Shown here one piece after another: positions 49,630 to 59,700 of a stretch of DNA of 64,000 bases (its first letter is position 1; every line of letters begins with the position of its first letter). This DNA is from CALLVY01 sp937899855 (GTDB lineage Bacteria; Bacteroidota; Bacteroidia; Chitinophagales; Saprospiraceae), in assembly GCA_039820405.1 (NCBI GenBank), contig JBCBQC010000025.1, forward strand, positions 1 to 64,000. The letters run 5' to 3'. Made by a program: the position numbers and the translations under genes. A model generated the notes under the pieces. That model saw nothing but the letters and a program-made list of their open reading frames with translations. It was not told where the DNA came from and did not search any database.

Positions 49630-51360
49630 ATGTTTAGGCAAGTTTTGTACCTCATCTTATTTTTGCTGCCCAGCGGCACCCTCTTCGCCCAAGACCCCTG
49701 CGGTGGCGGAGACGACCGCGGTGACTTTGGCTGCTCCCTACTCTCCTTCATCGGGCTCAAGGAGGAAGGCGACGAATTCAACATTCCCCGCGTCCACGCC
49801 GTCGACCCCAACGAAATCTCGGGCCCCATCGGCTACGATACCGCCCAGTGGGTAAGCATCAACGACGACCTGGGTTATACCATCTTTTACGAAAACGATC
49901 CGGTCTTCGCTACCGCCCCCGCCCAAATCGTCGAAATTCGCATGCCCGTTGAGCCCGACCTCAACATCTTCTCCGTCCGGCTGGGCGAATTTGGCTTTGG
50001 CTTTTTTAATTTCGACGTTCCGGAGAATACCACCTTTTACCAAAATCGCCTCGACGTGGTCGATTCGCTCGACGTACTGGTCGACGTTACCGCCGGTATC
50101 GATGTGGTGAGCAAGGAAGTCTTCTGGATTTTTGAATCCATCGACCCCCTCACCGGCCTGCCCCCCGAAGATGCCCTCACCGGTTACCTCCCCGTCAACG
50201 ATACCACCACGCTCTACAACGATACCCTCCCCAAACGCGGCGAGGGCTACGTCACCTTTACCATTCAACCCAAAAATACCCTGCTCACCGGCGATACCGT
50301 CACGACTCAGGCCGCCATCATCTTCGACATCAACGCCCCCCTCATCACCAATACCTGGACCAACCTGGTCGACGCCTTTGGTCCGGTCAGTCAAATCGAT
50401 ACGGTCTTTCAAAACGGAGATGATTACCGCTTGATCTGGAGTGGGGTCGACGATGTCGGTGGGGTAGGCATTGAGTACTACGACCTCTACGTCGCCCAGG
50501 ACGCGGGGCCTTTCTTGCTTTACCAAAGCGAAATCGACACCACCGTTTTGGAATTCCCCGGGGTGCCGGGTTCGACCTACGCCTTTTACGTCCGCTCGAT
50601 CGACCACGTGGGCAACCGCGAAGCGGAAAAAACCGAAGCTGATCCCTACGTTACCATTACCAATAGCATCAAGGTGTTGGCCAAGGTCTTTCTCGAAGGG
50701 CCCTACGATGGCAATACGGGCTTGATGCGCGACCTACTCCGAGCCAACGACCTCCTGCCCACGGGCGAGCCCTTTACCGCACTCGGTTTTACCCACGTCG
50801 ATGGCGGGGGCAACGAGGTGGTGAGCGCTGCCGTCTTCGATACCACCGGTCAGGACGCGATCGTGGATTGGGTCTTTCTCGAACTGCGCTCGCCGACCCA
50901 GTCGGACTCGGTGGTGGCTACGCGTGCTGCCCTGGTCCAAGCCGATGGCGACATCGTCGATCTCGATGGCCAGTCGGCGGTAGGCTTTAGCGGCAAGGCC
51001 GTCGGGGAGTACTACCTGGCCATTCGGCACCGCAACCACCTGGGGGTACGAACGGCCGATCGGGTTATGTTGAATGGGACCCCGGGAACACTGCTCGACT
51101 TTACGGCCCTTGGCTTCAACACCTTCGGCATCGATGCCCAAACGGAACTGGCGGGCGTCCGCGCCCTCTATTCGGGCAATGCCAATCACGATAGCCAGGT
51201 CAACGCCGTGGACAAAAACCTCTACTGGCGCGTCCAAAACGGGCAGACCTTTGACTACCTGATTTTTACGGCCGACTTCAACATGGATGGGGCGGTCAAT
51301 GCCGTGGATAAGAACCTCTACTGGCGGATCAATAACTCGATTACCCAGCAACTCGATTAA
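49630..51360 (+). CDS. Exported DPNEI-domain protein with two C-terminal dockerin-like repeats
   Basis: 576 residues, signal peptide MFRQVLYLILFLLPSGTLFA. Residues ~60-250 (HAVDPNEISGPIGYDTAQWV, LRLGEFGFGFFNFDVP-like block, FESIDPLTGLPPEDAL, AAIIFDINAPLITNTW) are a module I usually see at the C-terminal side of CARDB giants, in the same chain. An Fn3-like segment follows. The last ~65 residues hold two EF-hand-like repeats (GNANHDSQVNAVDKNLYWR and ADFNMDGAVNAVDKNLYWR) of the dockerin type. There is no T9SS sorting domain. The gene may be the detached C-terminal part of the giant encoded upstream. It may bind a cohesin-like or CARDB partner. Confidence 0.82.
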   Translation: MFRQVLYLILFLLPSGTLFAQDPCGGGDDRGDFGCSLLSFIGLKEEGDEFNIPRVHAVDPNEISGPIGYDTAQWVSINDDLGYTIFYENDPVFATAPAQIVEIRMPVEPDLNIFSVRLGEFGFGFFNFDVPENTTFYQNRLDVVDSLDVLVDVTAGIDVVSKEVFWIFESIDPLTGLPPEDALTGYLPVNDTTTLYNDTLPKRGEGYVTFTIQPKNTLLTGDTVTTQAAIIFDINAPLITNTWTNLVDAFGPVSQIDTVFQNGDDYRLIWSGVDDVGGVGIEYYDLYVAQDAGPFLLYQSEIDTTVLEFPGVPGSTYAFYVRSIDHVGNREAEKTEADPYVTITNSIKVLAKVFLEGPYDGNTGLMRDLLRANDLLPTGEPFTALGFTHVDGGGNEVVSAAVFDTTGQDAIVDWVFLELRSPTQSDSVVATRAALVQADGDIVDLDGQSAVGFSGKAVGEYYLAIRHRNHLGVRTADRVMLNGTPGTLLDFTALGFNTFGIDAQTELAGVRALYSGNANHDSQVNAVDKNLYWRVQNGQTFDYLIFTADFNMDGAVNAVDKNLYWRINNSITQQLD

Positions 51361-51425
51361 CCTAACTAACCAGACGACTCAATGATCGGAAGACCGGCCC
51401 CCGGTCGGTCAAAAAAATCGAACTT

Positions 51426-52460
51426 ATGAAACCATTACTTTCCTTTTTGGCCCTTTTCCTGAGTGTTGGCCTCGCGGCGCAGACCTTTTGCCTACGCCTG
51501 TCCGAGGTATCGAACAACGGCAGTAATTACGTCGTACGAATCGAAATCCAGGGTGCCCAATCCTTTAACCTGGGTTCCAGCAATTTGCAGTGGTCTTTCA
51601 ACAGTGGAGCCGTTCAAGATCCCGTGTTGCTGTCCTCGCCCCTCGCTCCGCCCCTTTATCAGGTCCCAACGGTGACCACCCAGGGGGGGACCGAAGCTTC
51701 CTTTAATATCGAATTGGGCTTTCCCGGTTTTGGTACCTCGATCGCCGCTTTTCCGGCCTGGACCGAATTGGGGACGGTCGCTTTTGCGATTACCGATCCG
51801 GGAAACATCGGCCTGATGGAATGGAGTTACAACGGGGGCACGACCCAGACCGTCGTTTTTTTGGACGACGAAGCCACCCAAATTTTTGCCACCACCCTCA
51901 ACTGTCTCCAGGGCACCGGTGGCGCCCTGCCCGTCGAGCTACTGGATTTCCAGGCCCACAAGAGCGAGCGAGCGGTGGACCTGCGCTGGTCGACGGCCGT
52001 CGAAGTGGACAATGAAGGCTTTGCGGTACTGCGCAGCAAGGACGCCCAAGAGTGGGAACGCATCGACTGGATTGCCGGGATGGGGCAAAGTCAGGTACAA
52101 CAGGCTTACCAGAGCCGGGATGAAAAACCGTACCAGGGTAGCAACTACTACCGCTTGGAGCAGGTCGATTTTGACGGTCGGGTCGCCCATTCCCCCATCC
52201 GCAGCGTCCACTTTGAGCAGGGTGACGAGCTGCGGCTGTCGCCCAATCCTGCGGAATACGAGACCTTTATCCAGCATCCCGCCAACGAAGAACTGGCCGA
52301 AATTGTCATTTATGACCAGATGGGGCAAGAAATTCGCCGCTTTGTGCCCAACAATCCCCTGCTGGCGGTTGGAGATTTGGCAAACGGTGTTTATTTTGTA
52401 GAAATCTGGATGAAAGGCGAACGCCGCTATTATCAAAAGCTCCTGATTCAGCGGCCCTAG
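51426..52460 (+). CDS. Secreted protein with T9SS type A sorting domain
   Basis: 344 residues, signal peptide MKPLLSFLALFLSVGLAAQ. Residues ~20-160 are a beta-sandwich of unknown specificity (LRLSEVSNNGSNYVVRIEIQ, FNIELGFPGFGTSIAAFP). A linker in VELLDFQAHKSERAVDLRWS precedes an Fn3-like segment common before sorting domains. The end is a type A sorting domain (LRLSPNPAEYETFIQHPANE ... LANGVYFVEIW). It follows the dockerin-like gene after 65 bp that include a GACCGG-CCC-CCGGTC hairpin. Secreted to the surface; function unknown. Confidence 0.82.
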   Translation: MKPLLSFLALFLSVGLAAQTFCLRLSEVSNNGSNYVVRIEIQGAQSFNLGSSNLQWSFNSGAVQDPVLLSSPLAPPLYQVPTVTTQGGTEASFNIELGFPGFGTSIAAFPAWTELGTVAFAITDPGNIGLMEWSYNGGTTQTVVFLDDEATQIFATTLNCLQGTGGALPVELLDFQAHKSERAVDLRWSTAVEVDNEGFAVLRSKDAQEWERIDWIAGMGQSQVQQAYQSRDEKPYQGSNYYRLEQVDFDGRVAHSPIRSVHFEQGDELRLSPNPAEYETFIQHPANEELAEIVIYDQMGQEIRRFVPNNPLLAVGDLANGVYFVEIWMKGERRYYQKLLIQRP

Positions 52461-52513
52461 TCCCCCCAATCGCGCTCGTCCGGATGGAGGTTCTGAATTT
52501 TTAATCCACTACT

Positions 52514-52792
52514 ATGCCAGTACCATTGGAGCGAGTGGCCATTACCGCCATTGAAGCCTACGAACAGCGGCAGCTTTCGCTGGGGGATTTACTCCGCCGC
52601 ATCGAGCGGCTCCTCCCCGATTTGCGGGCTCAACTGTCGACCCCGGACCACCGGCGTTTGTCGGATGCCTGCTTCGAAATCGAGCAGATCCGCGCCTTTT
52701 GCCACGCAGAAGATACCCTCCTCACCACCGATGACGAAGCCTTTATCGAGCGGGAATTGCGGGCCATGAAGGATTTGCTCCATCCGGATTAG
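52514..52792 (+). CDS. Small helical hypothetical protein
   Basis: 92 residues, MPVPLERVAITAIEAYEQRQ, all-helical and charged (LLRRIERLLPDLRAQL, IERELRAMKDLLHPD), with no signal and no known domain. Codon use fits the neighbours. It converges on the PAP2 gene, separated by 18 bp containing the palindrome CCCCGCGGGG. It might be a small regulatory or toxin-antitoxin-type protein, but nothing in the sequence decides this. Confidence 0.6.
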   Translation: MPVPLERVAITAIEAYEQRQLSLGDLLRRIERLLPDLRAQLSTPDHRRLSDACFEIEQIRAFCHAEDTLLTTDDEAFIERELRAMKDLLHPD

Positions 52793-52810
52793 CACCTTCC
52801 CCCGCGGGGC

Positions 52811-53545
52811 TCAGTGTAGCGCCGGTACCAAGACCCCCCCCACCAAGGCCCCTACGATATAACCCACCAGCACGTCGGTGGGGAAGTGTTTGCCCGCCTT
52901 GACCCGTAAAAAACCCGTCAGCGCCGGAATGGAAACGGAAGCGGTCCAGACCCAGGGCCGCCAGGGGCTATCGGGATAATAAGTACTAAAAGTTTGGGCC
53001 GTCAGAAAATACATGGCGGCCGTGGTGGAGGTATGGCCGGAGAAAAAGGACATCCGGGCTTTGCGGTCCCGTCGCTGCTCCATGGGGAAGGTGGCGAGGT
53101 CGTTGTTGTACATAAAGGGACGGGGTCGGCGCACCACCCGTTTGGTAAAGCTGGTGATGCCCATGTTGAGGACGAAGGATTGGAGGGTCATGAGGGATTG
53201 CGTTCCGCGATCGTCATTGGCGGTGGGGCGGTTGAAGAGCAATACCAGGGGGGGGATGAGGGAACTGGCCACCAGGGCATCGGAAATATTGCGGGCCGGT
53301 CGGGAAGACTGTTTGGTCGCCCAGCGATCGATGCTCAGCGGAAAACGGTGGCGGGGTTCGGTGTACAGTTGCTGGATGGTTTCGTCGCTGATGGGGGGAA
53401 AATCATTGAGGAAAAGGAGGCCACCACCCGTGAGGGCGATACCTGAGCCCAGGAGGGTCAGCTCGGTGGGGGTATTGGGCGAGTACTGGGCGGCAACGGA
53501 ATGCGATAGGCCAAATAGGCCGAGGAGCAAAATCAAGGTTTTCAT
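52811..53545 (-). CDS. PAP2-superfamily phosphatase
   Basis: 244 residues from the ATG at 53545 (complement), which gives a signal peptide or signal anchor MKTLILLLGLFGLSHSVAAQ; the frame extends 14 codons further but without signal character. Catalytic motifs are C1 KRVVRRPRPF, C2 SFFSGHTSTTA and C3 RVKAGKHFPTDVLVG; the usual SR of C3 is RV here, with the catalytic His and Asp kept. Several membrane-spanning segments are present (VASSLIPPLVLLF, ALVGGVLVPAL). It probably acts on a lipid phosphate such as undecaprenyl diphosphate or phosphatidic acid in the inner membrane or periplasm. It is divergent from the giant gene at 53746. Confidence 0.87.
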   Translation of the reverse strand: MKTLILLLGLFGLSHSVAAQYSPNTPTELTLLGSGIALTGGGLLFLNDFPPISDETIQQLYTEPRHRFPLSIDRWATKQSSRPARNISDALVASSLIPPLVLLFNRPTANDDRGTQSLMTLQSFVLNMGITSFTKRVVRRPRPFMYNNDLATFPMEQRRDRKARMSFFSGHTSTTAAMYFLTAQTFSTYYPDSPWRPWVWTASVSIPALTGFLRVKAGKHFPTDVLVGYIVGALVGGVLVPALH

Positions 53546-53629
53546 GGAGTAAAAATAGCCATTCAAAAGCAGCTTTTTTGCATCCATTTGGGGGCGATCC
53601 CCAGGGATTGGGTCCCGCTGCCTTTTGGG

Positions 53630-53650
53630 AAGGGCCGGGAGCGGGCCCTT
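53630..53650. other. GC-rich hairpin in the divergent intergenic region
   Basis: AAGGGCC-GGGAGCG-GGCCCTT is a 7-bp perfect stem between the divergent PAP2 and giant genes. It may be a regulatory site or mRNA structure. No clear TAnnTTTG element was found for either gene. Confidence 0.3.
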
Positions 53651-53745
53651 GGGGTGTCACAGACATATTTTTTTGTGTAATGTATGGCATCCTATTTGTT
53701 GGGGGAAGAGAAGGAGAAACGATTTACCCACAAAACCCCCCTACC

Positions 53746-56700
53746 GTGAAAAAAGGATTAAATACCTACCCCTTCCTCTTCCTACTTTTTAGTTTATTCC
53801 TCCCCGATCAAGGCGCACTGGCCCAATGCAGCGGCGGACTGAGTCAATTCTCGGCCTGTTATGGCGATAACGAGGCGGATCTGGTACTGTTTGAAATTTG
53901 TCCCTCCGCGGGTACGGCCATTCGCGCCACCGTCGAACGGGGCAGTTTTGGTACCATTGATGGCGTCGATAACCTCACCGTCTACGAAGGGGGCTCTAGC
54001 TCCGGTACTTCGGGTACGATTTACTTCGGCCCCCAGAGTGGTGACTTTGCGGGGACCCTGATCACGGGAAGTACGAACCAGTGTTTGATTTTTGTGAGCA
54101 ATAGCAACGGCACTGTAAGCTGTACCAACCTCGTCGAGCGGGAGCTGATCGTTTGCGCCGAAGAAGTGCCCTCGGGAACGGTTGATTTTACCGGTCCCAC
54201 CGAAATTTGCATCAACGCCGGCGTACAAATCGGACTCGCCGGTGGTTACCCCCGTGGCGGTACTTACAGCGGCCCCGGGGTCAACGATAACGGAAACGGA
54301 ACGACCTACAGCTTCGATCCCGCCATTGCCGGGGTAGGAGTCCATACCCTGAGTTACCAGGGCCCCGGTGGCGCCATCGCCACCTACGACATTGAAGTAT
54401 TTGCCTTGCCCAGCCCCAGCTTCACCGCTCCGGCCGACCTCTGTATCGACGCCGGCATCCAAACCGGCCTCGGCGGCGGTAGCCCCAGCGGTGGCGTCTA
54501 CAGCGGACCCGGCGTCAGCGACGATGGCAATGGCAGTACCTATTCCTTTAATCCCGGCGTGGCTGGCCTCGGCGTCCATACCATCACCTACACCGAGGGC
54601 AGCGTCTGTGCCCTTACTGCCATCGACAACATCGAAGTACTGGCGGCCTGTGGCTGTCCGACGGGCCAGGATTCCTACTTCCACTGCTACGACAACAACG
54701 AGAGCGACCTGGTCATCTTCGAAGTCTGCCCCAGTGTCGGCTCCGCGGCCCAGGCAACGATCGATCAGGGCGTTTACGCCTCCTTTATCGATAACCTGAC
54801 GGTATACCAGGGCACCAGTGGCTCGGGTAGCGGCGGAACCCTCCTGTATGGTCCCGCCAGTGGCGATCTGTCGGGAACGACCATCACCGGCAACGTGGCG
54901 GATCAGTGTTTGATTTTTGTGAGCAACACTGATCCTCTCGTGAGTTGTAAGGATGGGGACGCAGTGGGTTTGGAGGTTTGTGGGGAAGACATCAGTCCCT
55001 TCGTCGTGTTTACCGCTCCGGATGATCTATGCGAGGATGCTGGCGTCCAGACGGGCTTGGGCGGCGGTAGCCCGACCGGTGGGGTCTACAGTGGCCCCGG
55101 GGTGACCGATGATGGCAATGGCCTGACCTACGGCTTTGATCCCGCCGCCGCGGGGACGGGCACCCAGACGATCACCTACACCAATGGCAGTGCGGCCAGT
55201 GACGACGTGGAAGTATTTGCCTTGGTCGTTCCGGTGTACAATGCTCCGGGAAGTATCTGTATCGACGAAGGCATTCAGGAGAACCTCGGTGGGGGTTTTC
55301 CCACCGGTGGGGTGTACAGTGGCCTCGGGGTCAGCGATGATGGCAACGGACTCACCTACCGCTTTGATCCCCGGGTGGTGGGAATCGGCAGCCATACCGT
55401 GACCTACACCGATGGCAATTGTGGCAGCTCGGACAGCGATCAGATTGTGGTGACGGCGGCTTGTACCTGCCCCAGTGGGGAGCAGAGTTTTTACCACTGT
55501 TACACCGACAACGAAAGCGATTTGGTGATCTTCGAAGTTTGTCCCAGTGCGGGAGAATTTGCCCAGGCGGAAATTACCCAGGGCACTTACCTGTCCGCCG
55601 ATCGCCTGTCGGTATACGCGGGTGCTACGGGCTCCGGCACCGGTGGAACCCTGGTCTTTGGTCCCCAAAATGGGAACCTGGCGGGAACCATCATCAGTGG
55701 TACCATCGCTGATCAGTGCTTGATTTTTGTCAGCAATAGCGATGCGGTTTTGAGTTGTGCCACGGGCATCCAATTGCCCTTGTTGGTGTGCGGTCGGAGC
55801 AATGCGTCCAACGTAACCTTTACGGCACCCGAGGACTTGGCGATCAGTGCGGGCATCCAATCGGGCCTGGGCGGTGGTTTGCCGACGGGAGGGGTATACA
55901 GCGGCTCCGGAGTGACGGATGACGGGAATGGCCTGACCTACAGCTTTGATCCTACCGTGGCGGGGCTGGGTGTCCAAACCCTGACCTACACCGTTGGCGC
56001 TTTCTCGGCCAGCGATGATGTGGAGGTCTTGAACCTCGCGCCCCCCAGTTTTTCCAAGAGCTTCAACCCTATCCAGACCGGTGTGGGGTCGGTCAGTACG
56101 CTGACCTTTACGATCGACAACGCTTCGGGCGGGGCCCCGGCCACCAGCTTGGCCTTTACCGATAACCTCCCGGCGGGCATGACGGTTGCCAATCCCCCCA
56201 ACCTACAGTTGTCCAATATTTCGGGAACGGTGACGGCAACGGCGGGCGCCTCAAGCATCAGCTTGAGCGATGGCATCCTGCCCCTCGGAATCACCGGCAC
56301 CATCAGCGTCGACGTCACCAGCAGCAGTGCCGGTACCCTGGCCAATACCACCGGCGATTTGACCTCCAGCAATGGCAACAGTGGAACGGCCTCGGCCAAT
56401 CTCATCGTATCGACCGACCGCCCCGGGGTGAGCATGAGCTTTTCCCCCAGTACCGTCAATCTGGGGGAACGCAGTACCCTCACCATCACGATCGACAATG
56501 CCACGAACAGCGGCAACCTGATTGGCATTACCATGACCAACAACCTGCCGGCTGGCCTGGAAATCGCCTCCCCCGCCAACCTCAGCGCCACCAATACCGG
56601 TATCGGTACCCTGACGGCAGTCGCGGGTACCCAATTGTTTTCCTACAATACCACGGGCTTTACCCAGGAGATTGCGGCCAATGGCTCCTGTACCTTTTCG

Positions 56701-59700
56701 GTAGACGTGGTGCCCAGTGGCTCCGGTACCATCGTCAACTCGACCGAGGCGATAACCGTCCGCAATAACTTTTTCCAATTCTTTGAATGTGGAAAAGCCA
56801 CCGCGGCCCTGACGGTCAATACCCCGACCCAGGTGTTCTTACAAAAGACCTTTTCGACCAACCCCGTGCTTCCGGGCGGGACCACCACCCTCGATTATAC
56901 CATCACCAACCTGAGTCGTGACTTTAGTGCCACCAACATCAGCTTTACCGACGATCTGGATGCGGTGCTGACGGGCTTGGTGGCTACCGGCACCCCCCTG
57001 AGCAACGTTTGCGGTACGGGGGCCAGCCTCAGCGGTACCAGTACCCTGACTTTGAGTGGGGGCACCCTGGCTGCGGGTGCGAGCTGTACCTTTAGCGTAC
57101 CGGTAACCGTACCCGGTGGCGCCACTACGGGCGCTTACCCCAGTACGAGTAGTGCCATTACCGCCACCTCAAACGGGGCCGCCGTAACGGGCAATACCGG
57201 TACGGCCGAACTTTTCGTGGCCCCCGTCCCGACCTTTACCAAGACCTTCCTGCAAAACCCCATTCCCGCCGGTGGAACGGCGACTTTGGAGTTTACGATT
57301 ACCAACAATAGCACCACCAACACCCTCGAATCCGTCACCTTTACCGATCCGATCGCCGATTTCCTCTCGGGGGCTACGGTGACCAACCTGCCAGCGGGCA
57401 ATTCCTGCGGGACTGGCTCCACTTTCTTTACGTCGACCGTCGCGGGGGAACTGGTGTTCCAGGTCAACGGTGCGAACATCGCGCCCAGCGGCTCCTGTAC
57501 GTTTACCATCGACCTCGCCATTCCCGATAACGTACCCACCGGAACGTATAACAACACGACGAGCGAACTCTTGGGCTCCATCGGAGGTCAAACGGTGTCG
57601 GCGCTCGCCGCAACGGATGATCTGGAAATCCTGGCGATACCACGCCTGAGCAAAGCCTTCCTCAACGATCCAGTGGATGCGGGCAGTACGGTCAACCTAG
57701 AATTTACCCTCAGCTACGATGCCTTCGCCACCGGCAATGCCACGGGCGTCGCCTTCACCGACGACCTCAACGCCGTCATCCCCGGGCTGGCCGCCGTCGG
57801 CCTCCCCCTCAACGACATCTGCGGGACCGGCTCCTCGATCAGCGGGACGACCAACCTGACCTTTACCGGTGGCACCATGGCCCCGGGCGACGTGTGTACC
57901 TTTACCGTGCCGGTACAGGTACCCGTCGGGGTGAGTCCCGGCTCCTACACCAATACCACCAGTAGCCTCAGTGCTACCGTGGGGGGACAAGCCGCTACCT
58001 ACAGCCCGGCCACGGACGATCTCGACATCGGTGGCCTCAGCGTGACCCAAGAATTTATTGGTGATCCCGCCATTCCGGGCGAGCTGGTCACCCTACGTTA
58101 CACCATCGACAACACCTCCACCTTCGATGCCACCAATATCGTTTTTACGGAAAACCTCACTTCCATACTCTCCAGTGCCACCGTCGAAGCTCCCCCCACC
58201 GCCGCTTGCGGGGGCTCCTTCATCGCCAGTGGGAACACCTTCCTGATCCTAAACGGTGCAGCGGTGACGGCGGGCTCCAGCTGTAGTTTTGACCTAAACC
58301 TGCGCGTACCCAGCTCGGCGACCAGTGGCACTTACAATGGCGTCACCAGCACTGTTAGTGCCACCATCAATGGCAGTGGCACCACCTTCAGCGCCGTGAC
58401 CGACCAACTGGTGGTCGATAAAGAGCTGATCCAATTGACCAAAAGCTTTACCGACGATCCCGTACTGCCCGGTAGCAACGTGACTTTGGAATACACCCTG
58501 ACCAACTTGAGTAGCACCGCTGCCCTGACCAACGTCGCCTTTACCGACGACCTCGATGCCGTACTCAGCGGCCTGGCCGCAACGGGGCTGCCCCAAAATG
58601 ACATCTGTGGGACGGGCTCCCAAATCAGCGGGACCAGCACCGTCAGCTTTAGCGGTGGCAACCTGAGTCCCGGCGCCAGTTGTACCTTTAGCATTACGGT
58701 GCAGGTTCCGGGAAGTGTGGCCTTCGGTAGCGTCCTGAGCAGCACGACGAGTACCGTTACGGGTACCGTCAGTAGCCTGAGCGTCGAAGGGACTGCCGCC
58801 AGCGATGAGCTACGGATTCAGGCCATTCAGTTTGACAAAACCATCACCGGTCCCGTACAACCCGGTGACATTGCGACGATCACCTATACCATCACCAACA
58901 GCGACCCCAGCAATGCGGTATCCGACCTGGCCTTTACCGATGACCTGGAAGCCTGGATCAGTGGCTTGACCACGGTCAATTTGCCCCTGGACGATGCTTG
59001 TGGATTGGGGGCCCGGGCCAGCGGCAGCTCCGTCGTGACCCTCGGACGGGGGGAATTGGCGGCCGGTACTTCCTGTAATTTTGACGTTCAGGTTCAGATT
59101 CCTTGTGGGATTGCCGCCGGTACCTACGCCAGTCCGAGTAGTACCCTCAGTGGTTTGTTTGGATCGGGCTCGACCAGCGCTACGGCGGCCGCCACCAACC
59201 TGACGGTCAATGCCATCGGCACCAGCTTTACGGCGCCGAGTGACCTTTGTACCGACGATGGTATCCAAAACGGTTTGGGGGGCGGTAGTCCCAGTGGTGG
59301 GGTCTACAGTGGCTCGGGGGTCACCGATGATGGCAATGGCTCGACCTACTCCTTTGACCCCAGTGCCGTTGGGGAGGGCATTTTCACGATCACCTACACC
59401 GAAGCCACTTGTGGCGAGGTGGCCAGTGATGAAATCGTCGTCATCGCGGTACCGACCGCACCGAGTACCACTGGCGAGATGATCGAACGCACCGATCCGG
59501 TGGTGACGGGGCTGACCGCAACGGTGGCGGATTGTATCGTGACGCCCAGTCAGTCGGGCACTACTTCGCTGACAATTAATACCAGCAATTTGGCTAGCGT
59601 CAACTTTAGTTTTGGGTCGGACAACGTGGTCAATTTTGACATGAGCGCCGCGGGTATTCCGGCCGGAGCCGTAGTCAAAGATGCTAATCTGGACGGTCTG

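Noticed and set aside
51391..51415. GACCGG-CCC-CCGGTC hairpin followed by an A-run
   Set aside because: An A-run after the stem does not make a terminator on the plus strand, and on the minus strand the T-run precedes the stem. Kept only as an mRNA hairpin.
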